Below are positions 43,412 through 52,452 of a stretch of DNA of 64,000 nt, piece by piece (positions within the stretch are counted from its first letter, which is position 1; each line of letters opens with the position of its first letter). A model generated the notes under the pieces. The model saw nothing but the letters and a program-made list of their open reading frames with translations, searched no databases and was not told the DNA's origin. Made by a program: the position numbers and the translations under genes. Source of the stretch: Occultella glacieicola (lineage in GTDB: Bacteria; Actinomycetota; Actinomycetes; Actinomycetales; Beutenbergiaceae); the NCBI RefSeq assembly GCF_004353825.1, contig NZ_SMNA01000004.1, forward strand, positions 455,770 through 519,769. The letters run 5' to 3'.

Positions 43412-45918
43412 GAGGGTCGCTCCTGGGAGAGGTCTGAGGCGGTCAGGCGCACGGTCGCACCGGGGGGTAGCTCGAGCAGACGTTCATGCGCCCCGTCCAC
43501 CACCCGGAGCCGGCGGGTGGCGGGGGCATCGGAGGTGATCCGGACCTCGGTGAGCCGGCCACCGCGCCAGCTCAGGTCGACCTCCAGGTCGCCGCGGGCG
43601 CGCAGGCCGCGGACGTCGCCGTCGGGCAGGTCCGGCGGGAGCGCGGGCAGCAGGTCGAGGTACCCGGCGTGCGACTGGAGCAGGCACTCGGTGAGTGCGG
43701 CGACCACGCCGAGGTTGCCGTCGATCTGGAACGGTGGGTGCGCCGAGAAGAGGTTGCGGTAGAGGCCGCCCCGCCACCGACCACCGGTGGGGCCGGGCTC
43801 GATCTCCACGTTCCGGCGCACGAACAGGTCGAGGAGCCTGCCCACGGCCTCCGGTTCGCGCAGCCGGGCGCGCATCGCGAGCTTCCAGGCGAGCGACCAG
43901 CCGGTGCCCTCGTCGCCACGGGCGTCCAGGCTGCGACTCGCCGCCGCGGCGTGGAGGTCCGACGGCGGCACGTCGGTCGGGTGGATGCCGACCAGATGGG
44001 CGATGTGTCGGTGGTGCGGGTCCGCCATCTCCTCGACGTCGCCCCACTCGCGCAGCAGGCCGTCGGGGTCGACGCCGACCGACGCGATCCGGGGCAGCGC
44101 CGCCTCGGCCTCGGCGCACAGCGCCTCGCTCCCGGCGCGCAGCCCGTACGTGTCCCCCAGTCGCAGCAGCGAGCGGAGCAGGTGCCGGGACAGCTCGAGG
44201 TCCATCGTGGCGTCGGCGGCCACCGAGCTGGTGCGGTCGGTGCCGGGGGCCACGAACCGGTTCTCCGGTGACGTGGACGGGGACGTGCCGAGGGTGCCGT
44301 CCGGCCGTGGCTCCAGCCAGTCGAGGACGAACCTGGCCGCGCCGCACAGGGTCGGCCAGAACCGCCGGGCCGCCTCGGGGTCGTGGCTGAAGGTGACCCG
44401 GTCGACGAGGTGGGAGGTCAGCCAGACCCCGGCGAACGGCCAGAATGCCCAGGCCGGGTCGTGGGTGCCGTCGCCCATCGGGTCGGCGAACGCCCAGATG
44501 TCGCTCGCGTGGTGCGCGACCCAGCCCGAGGAGCCATAGATCCGCGTGGCGGGTTCCCGGCCCCGCTCGGCGAACGCCTCGACCAGGTCGAACAGCGGCT
44601 CGGCGCACTCGGGCAGGCTGGTGGTCTCGGCGAGCCAGTAGTTCATCTCGAGGTTGATGTTCATCGTGAAGTCCGAGCTCCACGGTGGTTGTCGCTGCTG
44701 GTTCCAGATCCCCTGCAGGTTCGCCGGTGTCCCACCCGGGCGCGAGCTCGAGATCAGCAGGTAGCGCCCGTACTGGAACAGCAGCGCGACCAGCTCGGGC
44801 GCGGCGCCGGCGTGGGCGCCGGCACCGTCGGCGGCCGCGTCGAGCAGGGCGTCGGTATCGGCCGCGGCACCCGGGGCCGGTTCGGGGGCGACGCCGAGCC
44901 GCAGCTCGGCGCGGTCGTAGAGCGCCCGATGGGCCGCGACGTGGTCGGCGTGGATCCGTTCGGTCCCGGCCGCGGCGGCGGTCCGGGCGAGCTCCCGGGC
45001 GCGGGCAAGCGCCGGCGCGACGTCGGCTCCCGGATCGTGCCCGAGCCGCGTGAAGGTCGTCCGCACGGCCAGGACCAGGGTGGCATCGCCGTCGACCTCC
45101 ACGACCACGCCCGCGGGCGTGGCGCGGGTGCGCACGCCGTCACCGACGCCGCGGAGCACGACGGCGGCCTGCACGCCGCGCGGGTCGCTCGCCCACCGCA
45201 CGGGGTCGGCTTCGCGCTGGTAGGCGGGCACGACGTCGTCCGGCGCCCGCACGACGGCCCAGGCCTCGGCCCCGTCGGCCCCGGCCTGTTCCAGGCGCAG
45301 TGGGGAGTCGAGCACGAACGAGACCGGTCGCCCCGAGGCGGAGACCTCGAGCACCAGGACCTGGTGGGGGGCGCTCACGTACGCGCGTTGGGACACGGCG
45401 GCGGCCCGGGTCCAGGCCGTCGCGGAGCGCAGGTCGAGGCCGCGGGCATACCCGGAGGCCGATCCGGGCGTGTCGACGTGGTCGCGTTCCGGGATCACCT
45501 CGGCCTGCGGCGCCGGCTCGGGGGTGGGAGCGCCCACCGTGCGGCGCAGCCTCGCCAGCGGCTGGAAGGACTGCGGGTAGGAGTGCTGCAGCGCCTGCAG
45601 CGCCTCCTCGGCGCCGACGTGGTCACCGGCCGCGATCGCCGCCCGCGAGGCCGCGATGGCGGCCCGGGCTGCCTCGGCGGTCACCGGGTGCTCCGCCGGT
45701 CGGCGCGGTGGTCCGGACCAGACCGAACCCTCGCTGAGCCAGACCAGCTCCTCCTGCTCGCCTCCATATACCATCGCGCCGAGCCGGCCGTCGCCGAGTG
45801 GCAACGCCTCGACCCACTCGGACGCGGGGCTGGCGAACTCGAGCCGGTGGACCGGATGGGCCGACGGCGTCGCCCGGCTCGGCGAGACCTCGGACGAGAA
45901 CACTGACGACACCGTCAC
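43408..45918 (-). CDS. GH95-family glycoside hydrolase (alpha-L-fucosidase/alpha-L-galactosidase)
   Basis: The 836-residue protein carries GH95 hallmarks: [19 protein letters not shown] at the start, [60 protein letters not shown], and the C-terminal [28 protein letters not shown]. It cleaves terminal alpha-L-fucosyl or alpha-L-galactosyl residues. No signal peptide is seen. The GTG at 45918 is the longest start; a later GTG (45912) is possible because the GAGG sequence overlaps the first. It leads a minus-strand operon and has a LacI-type site 7 bases upstream. Confidence 0.87.
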   Translation of the reverse strand: MTVSSVFSSEVSPSRATPSAHPVHRLEFASPASEWVEALPLGDGRLGAMVYGGEQEELVWLSEGSVWSGPPRRPAEHPVTAEAARAAIAASRAAIAAGDHVGAEEALQALQHSYPQSFQPLARLRRTVGAPTPEPAPQAEVIPERDHVDTPGSASGYARGLDLRSATAWTRAAAVSQRAYVSAPHQVLVLEVSASGRPVSFVLDSPLRLEQAGADGAEAWAVVRAPDDVVPAYQREADPVRWASDPRGVQAAVVLRGVGDGVRTRATPAGVVVEVDGDATLVLAVRTTFTRLGHDPGADVAPALARARELARTAAAAGTERIHADHVAAHRALYDRAELRLGVAPEPAPGAAADTDALLDAAADGAGAHAGAAPELVALLFQYGRYLLISSSRPGGTPANLQGIWNQQRQPPWSSDFTMNINLEMNYWLAETTSLPECAEPLFDLVEAFAERGREPATRIYGSSGWVAHHASDIWAFADPMGDGTHDPAWAFWPFAGVWLTSHLVDRVTFSHDPEAARRFWPTLCGAARFVLDWLEPRPDGTLGTSPSTSPENRFVAPGTDRTSSVAADATMDLELSRHLLRSLLRLGDTYGLRAGSEALCAEAEAALPRIASVGVDPDGLLREWGDVEEMADPHHRHIAHLVGIHPTDVPPSDLHAAAASRSLDARGDEGTGWSLAWKLAMRARLREPEAVGRLLDLFVRRNVEIEPGPTGGRWRGGLYRNLFSAHPPFQIDGNLGVVAALTECLLQSHAGYLDLLPALPPDLPDGDVRGLRARGDLEVDLSWRGGRLTEVRITSDAPATRRLRVVDGAHERLLELPPGATVRLTASDLSQERPS

Positions 45919-46179
45919 CTCGGAGAATCGATTTTACTGAGTGAGAGACACCATAGACGGTCCGAGGGCATGGCTGGCAACCCCTGTTCCGATTGGTATT
46001 GCAACTCAACGAGATTGCGGGGTTGCGCTCTCGTCGATCGACTGGCTAGCATCCAGACAAACGATTCACCTGACGACGAGGTCACAGGTGCGCGAGACCA
46101 GCCCCCCGGGAGCACGCGCCACGGCCAGCGCTCATCGAGAGGAGCCTTCAGCGGTGCACACACGGGCGTGGGAACAGCG
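45919..46179. promoter_or_regulatory. divergent control region with two LacI-type ATCGAT/ACGATT operators
   Basis: Two sites of a CG-centred type occur here: GAATCGATTTTA (45925-45936) next to the GH95 start, and AAACGATTCA (46059-46068) on the permease side. For the permease, TTGCGC (46023-46028), an 18-base spacer and TAGCAT (46047-46052) form a promoter, and the operator follows the -10 by six bases. For GH95, TTGCCA and TATGGT on the minus strand are a weaker pair. The plan resembles the GH42 promoter. Confidence 0.65.
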
Positions 46180-47154
46180 ATGACGCAGGCGCCACCCCTG
46201 CCGGCCCTGGCGGCGACCACCAAGCCGCCGGTCAGGCAGAAGCCGCGCCCCGGGCGTCTGCGCAGATCGGTCCGACGGCACTGGCAGCTCTACGTGCTGG
46301 TGCTGCCGCCGCTGGTCTACTTCGCACTGTTCAAGTACGTGCCGATGGCGAATGCGGTCATCGCGTTCAAGGACTACAACGTGATCGCCGGCATCTGGGC
46401 GAGCCCGTGGGTGGGCCTGGAGCACTTCGAGCGGTTCTTCTCGAACCCGATGTTCACCACGGTGGTCAGCAACACGTTCCTGCTGAGCCTGTACGCGCTG
46501 ATCGCGAGCTTCCCGATCCCGATCATCCTCGCGCTCGCCCTCAACGAGGTCCGGTCGCGGTTCTTCAAGCGCACCGTCCAGATGGTCACGTACGCGCCGT
46601 ACTTCATCTCCACCGTCATCGTCGTCTCGATGGCGATCCTGATCCTCTCGCCCCGCATCGGTCTGATCAGCGAGTTCACCGGGTTCTTCGGGCTGCCGAC
46701 CACCGACTATCTGGCCCAGCCGGACTTCTTCCGCCATGTGTACGTCTGGACCGAGGTGTGGCAGACGGCCGGCTACTCGGCGGTCATCTACCTCGCCGCG
46801 CTGGCCGGGGTCGACCCGGGCCTCTACGAGGCGGCCAAGGTCGACGGCGCGAACCGGCTGCAGAAGATCTGGCACGTGGACCTGCCGAGCATCATGCCGA
46901 CGGTGGTCGTGGTCCTGATCCTCTCCGTCGGCAGCATCATGGCCGTCGGCTTCGAGAAGGCGTTCCTGCTGCAGAACCCGCTGAACCTGTCGCAGTCGGA
47001 GATCATCGCCACCTACACCTACAAGATCGGCATCCAGAACGCCGACTTCAGCCTCGCGACCGCCGTCGGGCTGTTCAACTCGGTCATCAACCTCGTGCTG
47101 ATGCTCAGCGTGAACGCCGTGTCCAAGCGTGTGACGGGAAGTGGGCTCTGGTGA
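46180..47154 (+). CDS. ABC permease, LplB/YteP-like
   Basis: The 324-residue permease has about six membrane helices beginning at LYVLVLPPLVYFALFKYVPM, which is the start typical of LplB/YteP permeases for pectin-derived or uronic oligosaccharides. The EAA loop reads EAAKVDGANRLQKIWHVDLP. ATG at 46180 is chosen because it gives the normal N-terminal length; longer in-frame starts exist upstream. It is the first gene of a three-gene importer operon with a downstream permease and a binding protein. Confidence 0.88.
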   Translation: MTQAPPLPALAATTKPPVRQKPRPGRLRRSVRRHWQLYVLVLPPLVYFALFKYVPMANAVIAFKDYNVIAGIWASPWVGLEHFERFFSNPMFTTVVSNTFLLSLYALIASFPIPIILALALNEVRSRFFKRTVQMVTYAPYFISTVIVVSMAILILSPRIGLISEFTGFFGLPTTDYLAQPDFFRHVYVWTEVWQTAGYSAVIYLAALAGVDPGLYEAAKVDGANRLQKIWHVDLPSIMPTVVVVLILSVGSIMAVGFEKAFLLQNPLNLSQSEIIATYTYKIGIQNADFSLATAVGLFNSVINLVLMLSVNAVSKRVTGSGLW

Positions 47155-48068
47155 GCATCGCAACGAGGGTCCGCGGGGCCGGCCGACCGACCCGGGTGCG
47201 GGAGTCCCGGGTGGACCGGTTCTTCCTGGTCGGCGTCTACATCCTGCTCGTCACGTTCCTGCTCGTGGTGCTGCTGCCGCTGTGGTACATCGTGGTCAGT
47301 TCCTTCAGCAGCCCCGCGGCGGTGTCCGCGGGCCGGGTCTTCCTGTGGCCGGTCGACTTCACGCTCCGCGGCTACCAGGTCGCGCTGAGCAGTCCGCAGA
47401 TCCTCACCGGATTCGCGAACTCGATGATCTACACGGTCGTGGGCACGGCCATCAGTGTCACCCTCACCGTGATGCTCGCCTACCCGCTCTCGCGCGCGGA
47501 CTTCGTGGGACGCAAGGTGCTCACCGGCGCCGTCGTGTTCACCATGCTGTTCGCGGGCGGGCTGATCCCCACCTACCTCGTGGTCCAGGCGATGGGGATG
47601 CTCGACACCCGCTGGGCGCTGCTGATCCCGAACGCGGTGGCCGTGTGGCCGGCGATCCTGGCGATCACGTACTTCCGGACCGCGATACCCGACGAGCTGC
47701 GCGAGGCGGGTGAGATCGACGGGGCGAGCGACCTGCGGATCCTGTGGAAGGTGGTGCTGCCGCTCGCCGGGCCGATGCTCGCCGTGATCGCACTGATGTA
47801 CGCGATCGTGCAGTGGAACTCCTACTTCGACGCGTTGATCTACCTGCGCGACGACAGCCTGTACCCCCTGCAGTTGGTGCTCCGGAACATCCTGATCCTC
47901 AACAACGACGCCGGCGGCGATGCGACCTCGGCGCTGGAGCGGCAACAGCTCGCGAACCTCCTGAAGTATTCGCTCATCGTGGTCTCCACGGTCCCGATGA
48001 TGCTGATCTACCCGTTCGTGGCCCGTTACTTCACCAAGGGCCTGCTCCTGGGGGCCGTCAAGGGCTGA
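47151..48068 (+). CDS. ABC permease, LplC/YtcP-like
   Basis: The 305-residue permease has about six helices from FFLVGVYILLVTFLLVVLLPLWY onward. The EAA loop is EAGEIDGASDLRILWKVVLP, and RDDSLYPLQLVLRNILI is typical of LplC-type subunits. GTG overlaps the preceding stop (GTGA). It pairs with the LplB-like subunit. Confidence 0.9.
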   Translation: MSIATRVRGAGRPTRVRESRVDRFFLVGVYILLVTFLLVVLLPLWYIVVSSFSSPAAVSAGRVFLWPVDFTLRGYQVALSSPQILTGFANSMIYTVVGTAISVTLTVMLAYPLSRADFVGRKVLTGAVVFTMLFAGGLIPTYLVVQAMGMLDTRWALLIPNAVAVWPAILAITYFRTAIPDELREAGEIDGASDLRILWKVVLPLAGPMLAVIALMYAIVQWNSYFDALIYLRDDSLYPLQLVLRNILILNNDAGGDATSALERQQLANLLKYSLIVVSTVPMMLIYPFVARYFTKGLLLGAVKG

Positions 48069-48157
48069 CCCCGGCCCCTGAGGCGCAGCCGTCCCACCCC
48101 ACAACCATCGAGCCGTCGAACCCGGCGGCACCCCCTCACGACGAAGAGAGGCACCAC

Positions 48158-49810
48158 ATGACACGCCGCAACAGGACCGCGACGGCGATCGTCGCCGTCG
48201 GCGGGCTGGCCCTCACCCTCGGCGCCTGCGCGCCGCAGGCCGCGGAGCCCGTCGACGACGGCGTCATCACCATCTTCAGCCAGCAGGGCGCGGACTCGGA
48301 TCTCAACACCAACGAGTTCACCCTCTTCCTCGAGGAGGAGTTCGACGTCGACCTGCAGTTCGAGACCACCACCTGGGATGCCGGCGCCGCGTCCGAGGCG
48401 CGCCAGATCGCCCTGGCGAGTGGCGACTACCCGGACGCGTTCCTGTTGATCCCGTGGGTCGACCAGTTCACCCAGGCCGAACTGGTCAAGTTCGGCGAGC
48501 AGGGCGTGGTCCGGCCGCTGAACGACCTGCTCGAGGACAACGCACCGAACCTGGTCGCGGCGTGGGAGGAGACTCCCGAGTGGGAGCAGCTCGCGACCGC
48601 ACCGGATGGCAACGTCTGGGGTCTGCCGCAGTGGAACGACTGCTTCCACTGCACCTACCCGTCGAAGCTCTGGATGAACTCCGCATGGCTGGACGCGGTC
48701 GGGATGGAGCAACCGACGACCCCGGAGGAACTCACCGCGGTGCTGACCGCGTTCCGGGACTCCGACCCGAACGGCAACGGCCAGGCGGACGAGGTCCCGC
48801 TCTCCGGGTCGCCCGGCGCGAACTCGGTGCTGCCGTTCCTGATGAATCCGTTCGTCTACGTGCCCTCCTCCACCACCGACGGCTCGATCCCGGCCACGCT
48901 CGCACTCGATGGCGACACGGTCACCCTGCAGGCCACCCTCGACGGCTGGCGTGAGGGGCTGGGCTACATGAACTCCCTCTACGAGGAGGGCCTGGTCGAC
49001 GAGGCGGCGTTCACGCAGAACCAGGACGCGCTGCTGGCCCTGGGCGACATCGCCGGGGACCCGATCCTCGGGGCCGCGACGGTCGGCCACCCCGGCGTGT
49101 TCGTCACCATCGGGCAGGAGGACGGCCGCGACGCGCAGTACAACCCGGTCGCCCCGCTGGCCGGTCCGAACGGGTCGCCCGCCTCGGAGCTGCTCTCGTC
49201 GGTGCCGGGCGGAACGCTCGTCATCACGAACAACGCCAGTGACGCCGACGCCGCGAGCCTGGTGCAGATCGTGGACTGGATGATCGACTACGACAACCAC
49301 CTCCGGGCCGAGTGGGGCGAGGAGGGTGTCGCCTGGGACTACCCGGCCGAGGGTGACGTCGCGCTCGACGAGTCGCTCGAGCCGCTGTACCTGCGGCACC
49401 GGCTCAGCGGCGCCGAGGCGACCGAGAACGCCAACGTGGCCTGGGGTCCGCTCGCGCAGTACTACGGCAGCACGGAGTTCCGTGGCGCACAGGTGGTGTC
49501 CGAGGACATCTACGACCTGTCCGGGTACGAGCGTCGCCTGTTCGAGGCCACCGAGCCGTACGCCGAGAACAGCCCGACCGAGGCGTTCCCGTACTGGAAC
49601 CTCTGGATCCCCGAGGAGGACTCCGCCGAGCTGGCGACGGCGCAGACCAACGTCGAGTCGCTGGTGCTGCAGGCCAGCGCCGAGTTCGTGACCGGCGTGC
49701 GCGACATCGACAGCGACGCGGACTGGCAGGCCTTCCAGGACGCGCTCGTCTCGAGCGGGAGCGACCGGTACCTGGAGATCTACCAGGCAGCCTGGGACGC
49801 CTCGAACTGA
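48158..49810 (+). CDS. LplA-like solute-binding lipoprotein
   Basis: This 550-residue lipoprotein has a basic start and signal ending at lipobox Cys24 (TLGAC). It is longer than usual sugar-binding proteins, which fits LplA-type proteins partnered with LplBC. NEFTLFLEEEFDVDLQFETTTWD is characteristic, and RDSDPNGNGQADEVPL resembles a calcium-binding loop (D-x-N-G-N-G). AAGAGAGG before the ATG is the ribosome binding site. The likely ligand is an acidic or branched oligosaccharide, as for known pectin-type Lpl systems. Confidence 0.88.
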   Translation: MTRRNRTATAIVAVGGLALTLGACAPQAAEPVDDGVITIFSQQGADSDLNTNEFTLFLEEEFDVDLQFETTTWDAGAASEARQIALASGDYPDAFLLIPWVDQFTQAELVKFGEQGVVRPLNDLLEDNAPNLVAAWEETPEWEQLATAPDGNVWGLPQWNDCFHCTYPSKLWMNSAWLDAVGMEQPTTPEELTAVLTAFRDSDPNGNGQADEVPLSGSPGANSVLPFLMNPFVYVPSSTTDGSIPATLALDGDTVTLQATLDGWREGLGYMNSLYEEGLVDEAAFTQNQDALLALGDIAGDPILGAATVGHPGVFVTIGQEDGRDAQYNPVAPLAGPNGSPASELLSSVPGGTLVITNNASDADAASLVQIVDWMIDYDNHLRAEWGEEGVAWDYPAEGDVALDESLEPLYLRHRLSGAEATENANVAWGPLAQYYGSTEFRGAQVVSEDIYDLSGYERRLFEATEPYAENSPTEAFPYWNLWIPEEDSAELATAQTNVESLVLQASAEFVTGVRDIDSDADWQAFQDALVSSGSDRYLEIYQAAWDASN

Positions 49811-49823
49811 CGAGGTGCCCCCG

Positions 49824-49859
49824 GACGGCGGCCCGGCGCGATGCGTCCGGGCCGCCGTC
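49824..49859 (+). terminator. terminator hairpin after LplABC-like operon
   Basis: GACGGCGGCCCGG (49824-49836) pairs perfectly with CCGGGCCGCCGTC (49847-49859), giving a 13-bp stem and a ten-base loop, 14 bases after the stop codon. It separates this operon from the next importer operon. Confidence 0.8.
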
Positions 49860-49989
49860 GTGCACGCCGTCAGGCAGGGCCTCGCGCCGTGGGGCGGGCC
49901 GTGCTGCCCGAGGCAGTCGCCGGTGGCCAACTGCTTCGGGTGAGACGTTCTGCCTTGGTGGACGCATATCCATTCACTAGCGCACAGAC

Positions 49990-50038
49990 TTGACAGCCTT
50001 CGAGATCGCTGCCTACCATCGCGGTTGAATCGCTTCAC
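49990..50038 (+). promoter_or_regulatory. promoter with LacI-type operator TGAATCGCTTCA
   Basis: TTGACA (49990-49995), an 18-base spacer and TACCAT (50014-50019) form a promoter. TTGAATCGCTTCAC (50025-50038) follows five bases later and is a near-palindrome of the LacI type. The geometry matches the 46023 and 31784 promoters. The core belongs to the ATCG class rather than the AAACGTTT class. Confidence 0.72.
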
Positions 50039-50074
50039 TTCATCCCCCGGCATCACCCGTTTCGAGGAGGAAAC

Positions 50075-51409
50075 ATGTCCGCAAGGATCCGCAGACGGCG
50101 GACGCGCCTGGTCCCCGCCCTGGCCGGGCTCGCCGCCCTGTCCATGGTCGCCGTGGCCTGTGCGCCCGCTGGTGGGAACGCCGGCGACGGCGGCGGTGAC
50201 GCCGACGGCGGGGCCACCGAGTTCACGTTCCTGACCACCGTGGAGAACCCGCAGATCCGGGACGAGCTCACCCGGCTCAGCGAGAACCAGTGCTCCGCCG
50301 AGAACGAGGCGCTGCCGCTCGTGGTCGACACCATCCCGCAGGCCGACGTGAACCAGCGGGTCTCCGTGCTGGCCAGCCAGGACGCGCTCCCGGTCATGTT
50401 CGTCTCGCCCACCAGCGAGTCCAAGGTCGGCGGCGACATGTACGAGTCCGGCGCGCTGCTCGACCTCGAGGAGACCCTGACCGACCTGGGGGCCTGGGAG
50501 GACGTGCTACCCGCGGCCGCCTCCACGGTGAACACGATCTACGGGGACATGGTCTCGCTGCCGTTCCAGTACAACATCGAGGGCTTCTGGTACAACAAGG
50601 CGATCTTCGCCGAGAACGGTCTCGAGGTGCCCACCACCTGGGACGACTTCACCGAGGCCGCCGCGACGCTGCAGGAGGCCGGCGTGCAGCCGCTCACCGC
50701 CTCCGGCGGACAGGGCTGGACGATCACCCGGTACATCAGCACCTACCTGGCCCGGGCCCACGGCGTGGACGCCCTCGCCCAGGTGAGCGACGGGGCGGCG
50801 AGCTTCACCGACCCCGACTACCTGGTCGCCGCTCAGGAACTCGCCGGCCTCGGCGAGGCCGGCTACTTCGGCCAGGGCATCGTCTCCCGCGACATGGACA
50901 CGGTCACGGCCGAGTTCTTCGGAGGCTCTGCCGCGATGATGTACAACGGCTCGTGGGTGCTCTCCAACGTCTACGACGAGGAGGACAACACCGTCGGCGT
51001 GGACAACATCGGCTTCTTCCCGTTCCCCGAGGTCACCGGCGGCGCCGGCAGCATCGACGACTACCCGGCCAACACCGGCACCGTGACCGCCGTGTCCGCG
51101 GCGCTGTACAACGACAAGGTCGGCGACTGGCTCGCGTGCATCGCCGAGAACTACGGCTCCAGCCTCCTGGAGAACCAGGGCGCGATCTCCGGGTTCGCGC
51201 AGAACACCGAGGTCGAGGGCGTCGAGCCGCTGGTCGCCGAGATCACCGAGCGGATGGCGAGCGCCGAGGATGCGGTGATCTGGCTCGAGGGGCCGTTCGG
51301 ACAGCGCTTCGGCGACGCGGCCGGCCTGAGCGCGGGCAGCCTGGTCGACGGCGGGATCTCGCCCGAGGACTACATGGCCCAGATCCAGGACGCGGTCGAG
51401 GCGGAGTAA
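50075..51409 (+). CDS. ABC transporter sugar-binding lipoprotein
   Basis: The 444-residue protein has an Arg-rich start, signal sequence and lipobox ending at Cys29 (VAVAC). The family-1 solute-binding fold is shown by FQYNIEGFWYNKAIFAENGLEVPTTWDDFTEAAATLQ and AMMYNGSWVLSNVY. GAGGAGG at 50061 precedes the ATG. It starts an operon of two permeases, an aldo/keto reductase, GH2 and GH78 enzymes. The ligand is presumably a galactosyl- or rhamnosyl-containing oligosaccharide. Confidence 0.88.
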   Translation: MSARIRRRRTRLVPALAGLAALSMVAVACAPAGGNAGDGGGDADGGATEFTFLTTVENPQIRDELTRLSENQCSAENEALPLVVDTIPQADVNQRVSVLASQDALPVMFVSPTSESKVGGDMYESGALLDLEETLTDLGAWEDVLPAAASTVNTIYGDMVSLPFQYNIEGFWYNKAIFAENGLEVPTTWDDFTEAAATLQEAGVQPLTASGGQGWTITRYISTYLARAHGVDALAQVSDGAASFTDPDYLVAAQELAGLGEAGYFGQGIVSRDMDTVTAEFFGGSAAMMYNGSWVLSNVYDEEDNTVGVDNIGFFPFPEVTGGAGSIDDYPANTGTVTAVSAALYNDKVGDWLACIAENYGSSLLENQGAISGFAQNTEVEGVEPLVAEITERMASAEDAVIWLEGPFGQRFGDAAGLSAGSLVDGGISPEDYMAQIQDAVEAE

Positions 51410-51425
51410 CCGGACCGACCACCGA

Positions 51426-51459
51426 CGGTGGGTGCGCACACCACGCGGCGCACCCACCG
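51426..51459 (+). terminator. intra-operon hairpin between binding protein and permeases
   Basis: CGGTGGGTGCGC (51426-51437) pairs perfectly with GCGCACCCACCG (51448-51459), a 12-bp stem with a 10-base loop, 16 bases after the binding-protein stop. It probably attenuates transcription or protects the upstream mRNA end, favouring excess binding protein over permease. Confidence 0.7.
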
Positions 51460-51552
51460 CCGTCGGGCCCGAGCCTGTGACGGAGCCGTCACGGCCCGCC
51501 CGGAACACAGACAGCGGCGGCCCGCGGGCCGCCAGACGCGGAAGGCGCACAC

Positions 51553-52452
51553 ATGAGGGACGTCCTCGGGGACCGGAAGGCGATCGTCATCCTGCTCGCC
51601 CCCGCGCTGGCCTTCTACACCCTGATCAAGCTCGTCCCGATCCTCTGGTCGCTCGGGCTCACGTTCTTCGACGGCAACGTGCTGCGCGGCTACGAGCCGG
51701 TCGGCTTCGACAACTTCACCCGCCTGGTCAACGACGCGGTGTTCTGGGAGGCGACGGCGTTCACGCTCAAGTACGCGCTGGTCGCCACCGTGCTGCAGGT
51801 GGCCGCGGGCTACCTGTTGGCGATCCTGTACGTGTTCGTGCTCCGCAAGGGGTCGGCGCTGCTGCGCACGGTCGTCTTCTTCCCGGTGATCCTGCCCACC
51901 GTGGCCGTCGGTGTGCTGTTCAAGCGACTGTTCGGGATCCACCCCACTCCAGGCCCGGTGAACTCGCTGATCGAGTCGTTCGGCGGCCAGTCGCTGGACT
52001 GGTTCGCGAGCGGTGACACCTCGTTCCTGGTGCTGATCCTCATGGACGTCTGGCGCTCGATGGGCTTCTTCGCCGTGCTGCTGTACGCCGGGCTGGTCGA
52101 CATCCCGGAGGAGGTGATCGAGTCCGCCCGGATGGACGGGGCCAAGGGGGCCCGGCTGATCCGGCACATCGTGCTGCCGCTGTCCCTGCCGGTGCTGTTG
52201 TCCGCGGTGGTGTTCGCGGTCAACTCCACGCTCAAGGTCTTCGACTCGATCCTGGCGGTCACGAACGGCGGCCCGGGCACCGAAACCCAACCACTGACCC
52301 TCTACATGTACCGCACCGTGTTCACCTACAACGAGTACGGCTACGGCTCCACGCTCGCGCTCGCCCTGACCATCATCGCGTTCGCCGTGACGATCGTGAT
52401 CTTCCGTTCCGCCCGCAAGGACGTCACCGCAGATAAGGCGGCCAGCCGATGA
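51553..52452 (+). CDS. ABC sugar permease, MalF-like
   Basis: The 299-residue permease has about six helices starting at IVILLAPALAFYTLIKLVPILWSL, and the EAA loop ESARMDGAKGARLIRHIVLP. It pairs with the next permease, whose ATG overlaps its stop (ATGA). It belongs to the importer whose binding protein is encoded upstream. Confidence 0.9.
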   Translation: MRDVLGDRKAIVILLAPALAFYTLIKLVPILWSLGLTFFDGNVLRGYEPVGFDNFTRLVNDAVFWEATAFTLKYALVATVLQVAAGYLLAILYVFVLRKGSALLRTVVFFPVILPTVAVGVLFKRLFGIHPTPGPVNSLIESFGGQSLDWFASGDTSFLVLILMDVWRSMGFFAVLLYAGLVDIPEEVIESARMDGAKGARLIRHIVLPLSLPVLLSAVVFAVNSTLKVFDSILAVTNGGPGTETQPLTLYMYRTVFTYNEYGYGSTLALALTIIAFAVTIVIFRSARKDVTADKAASR

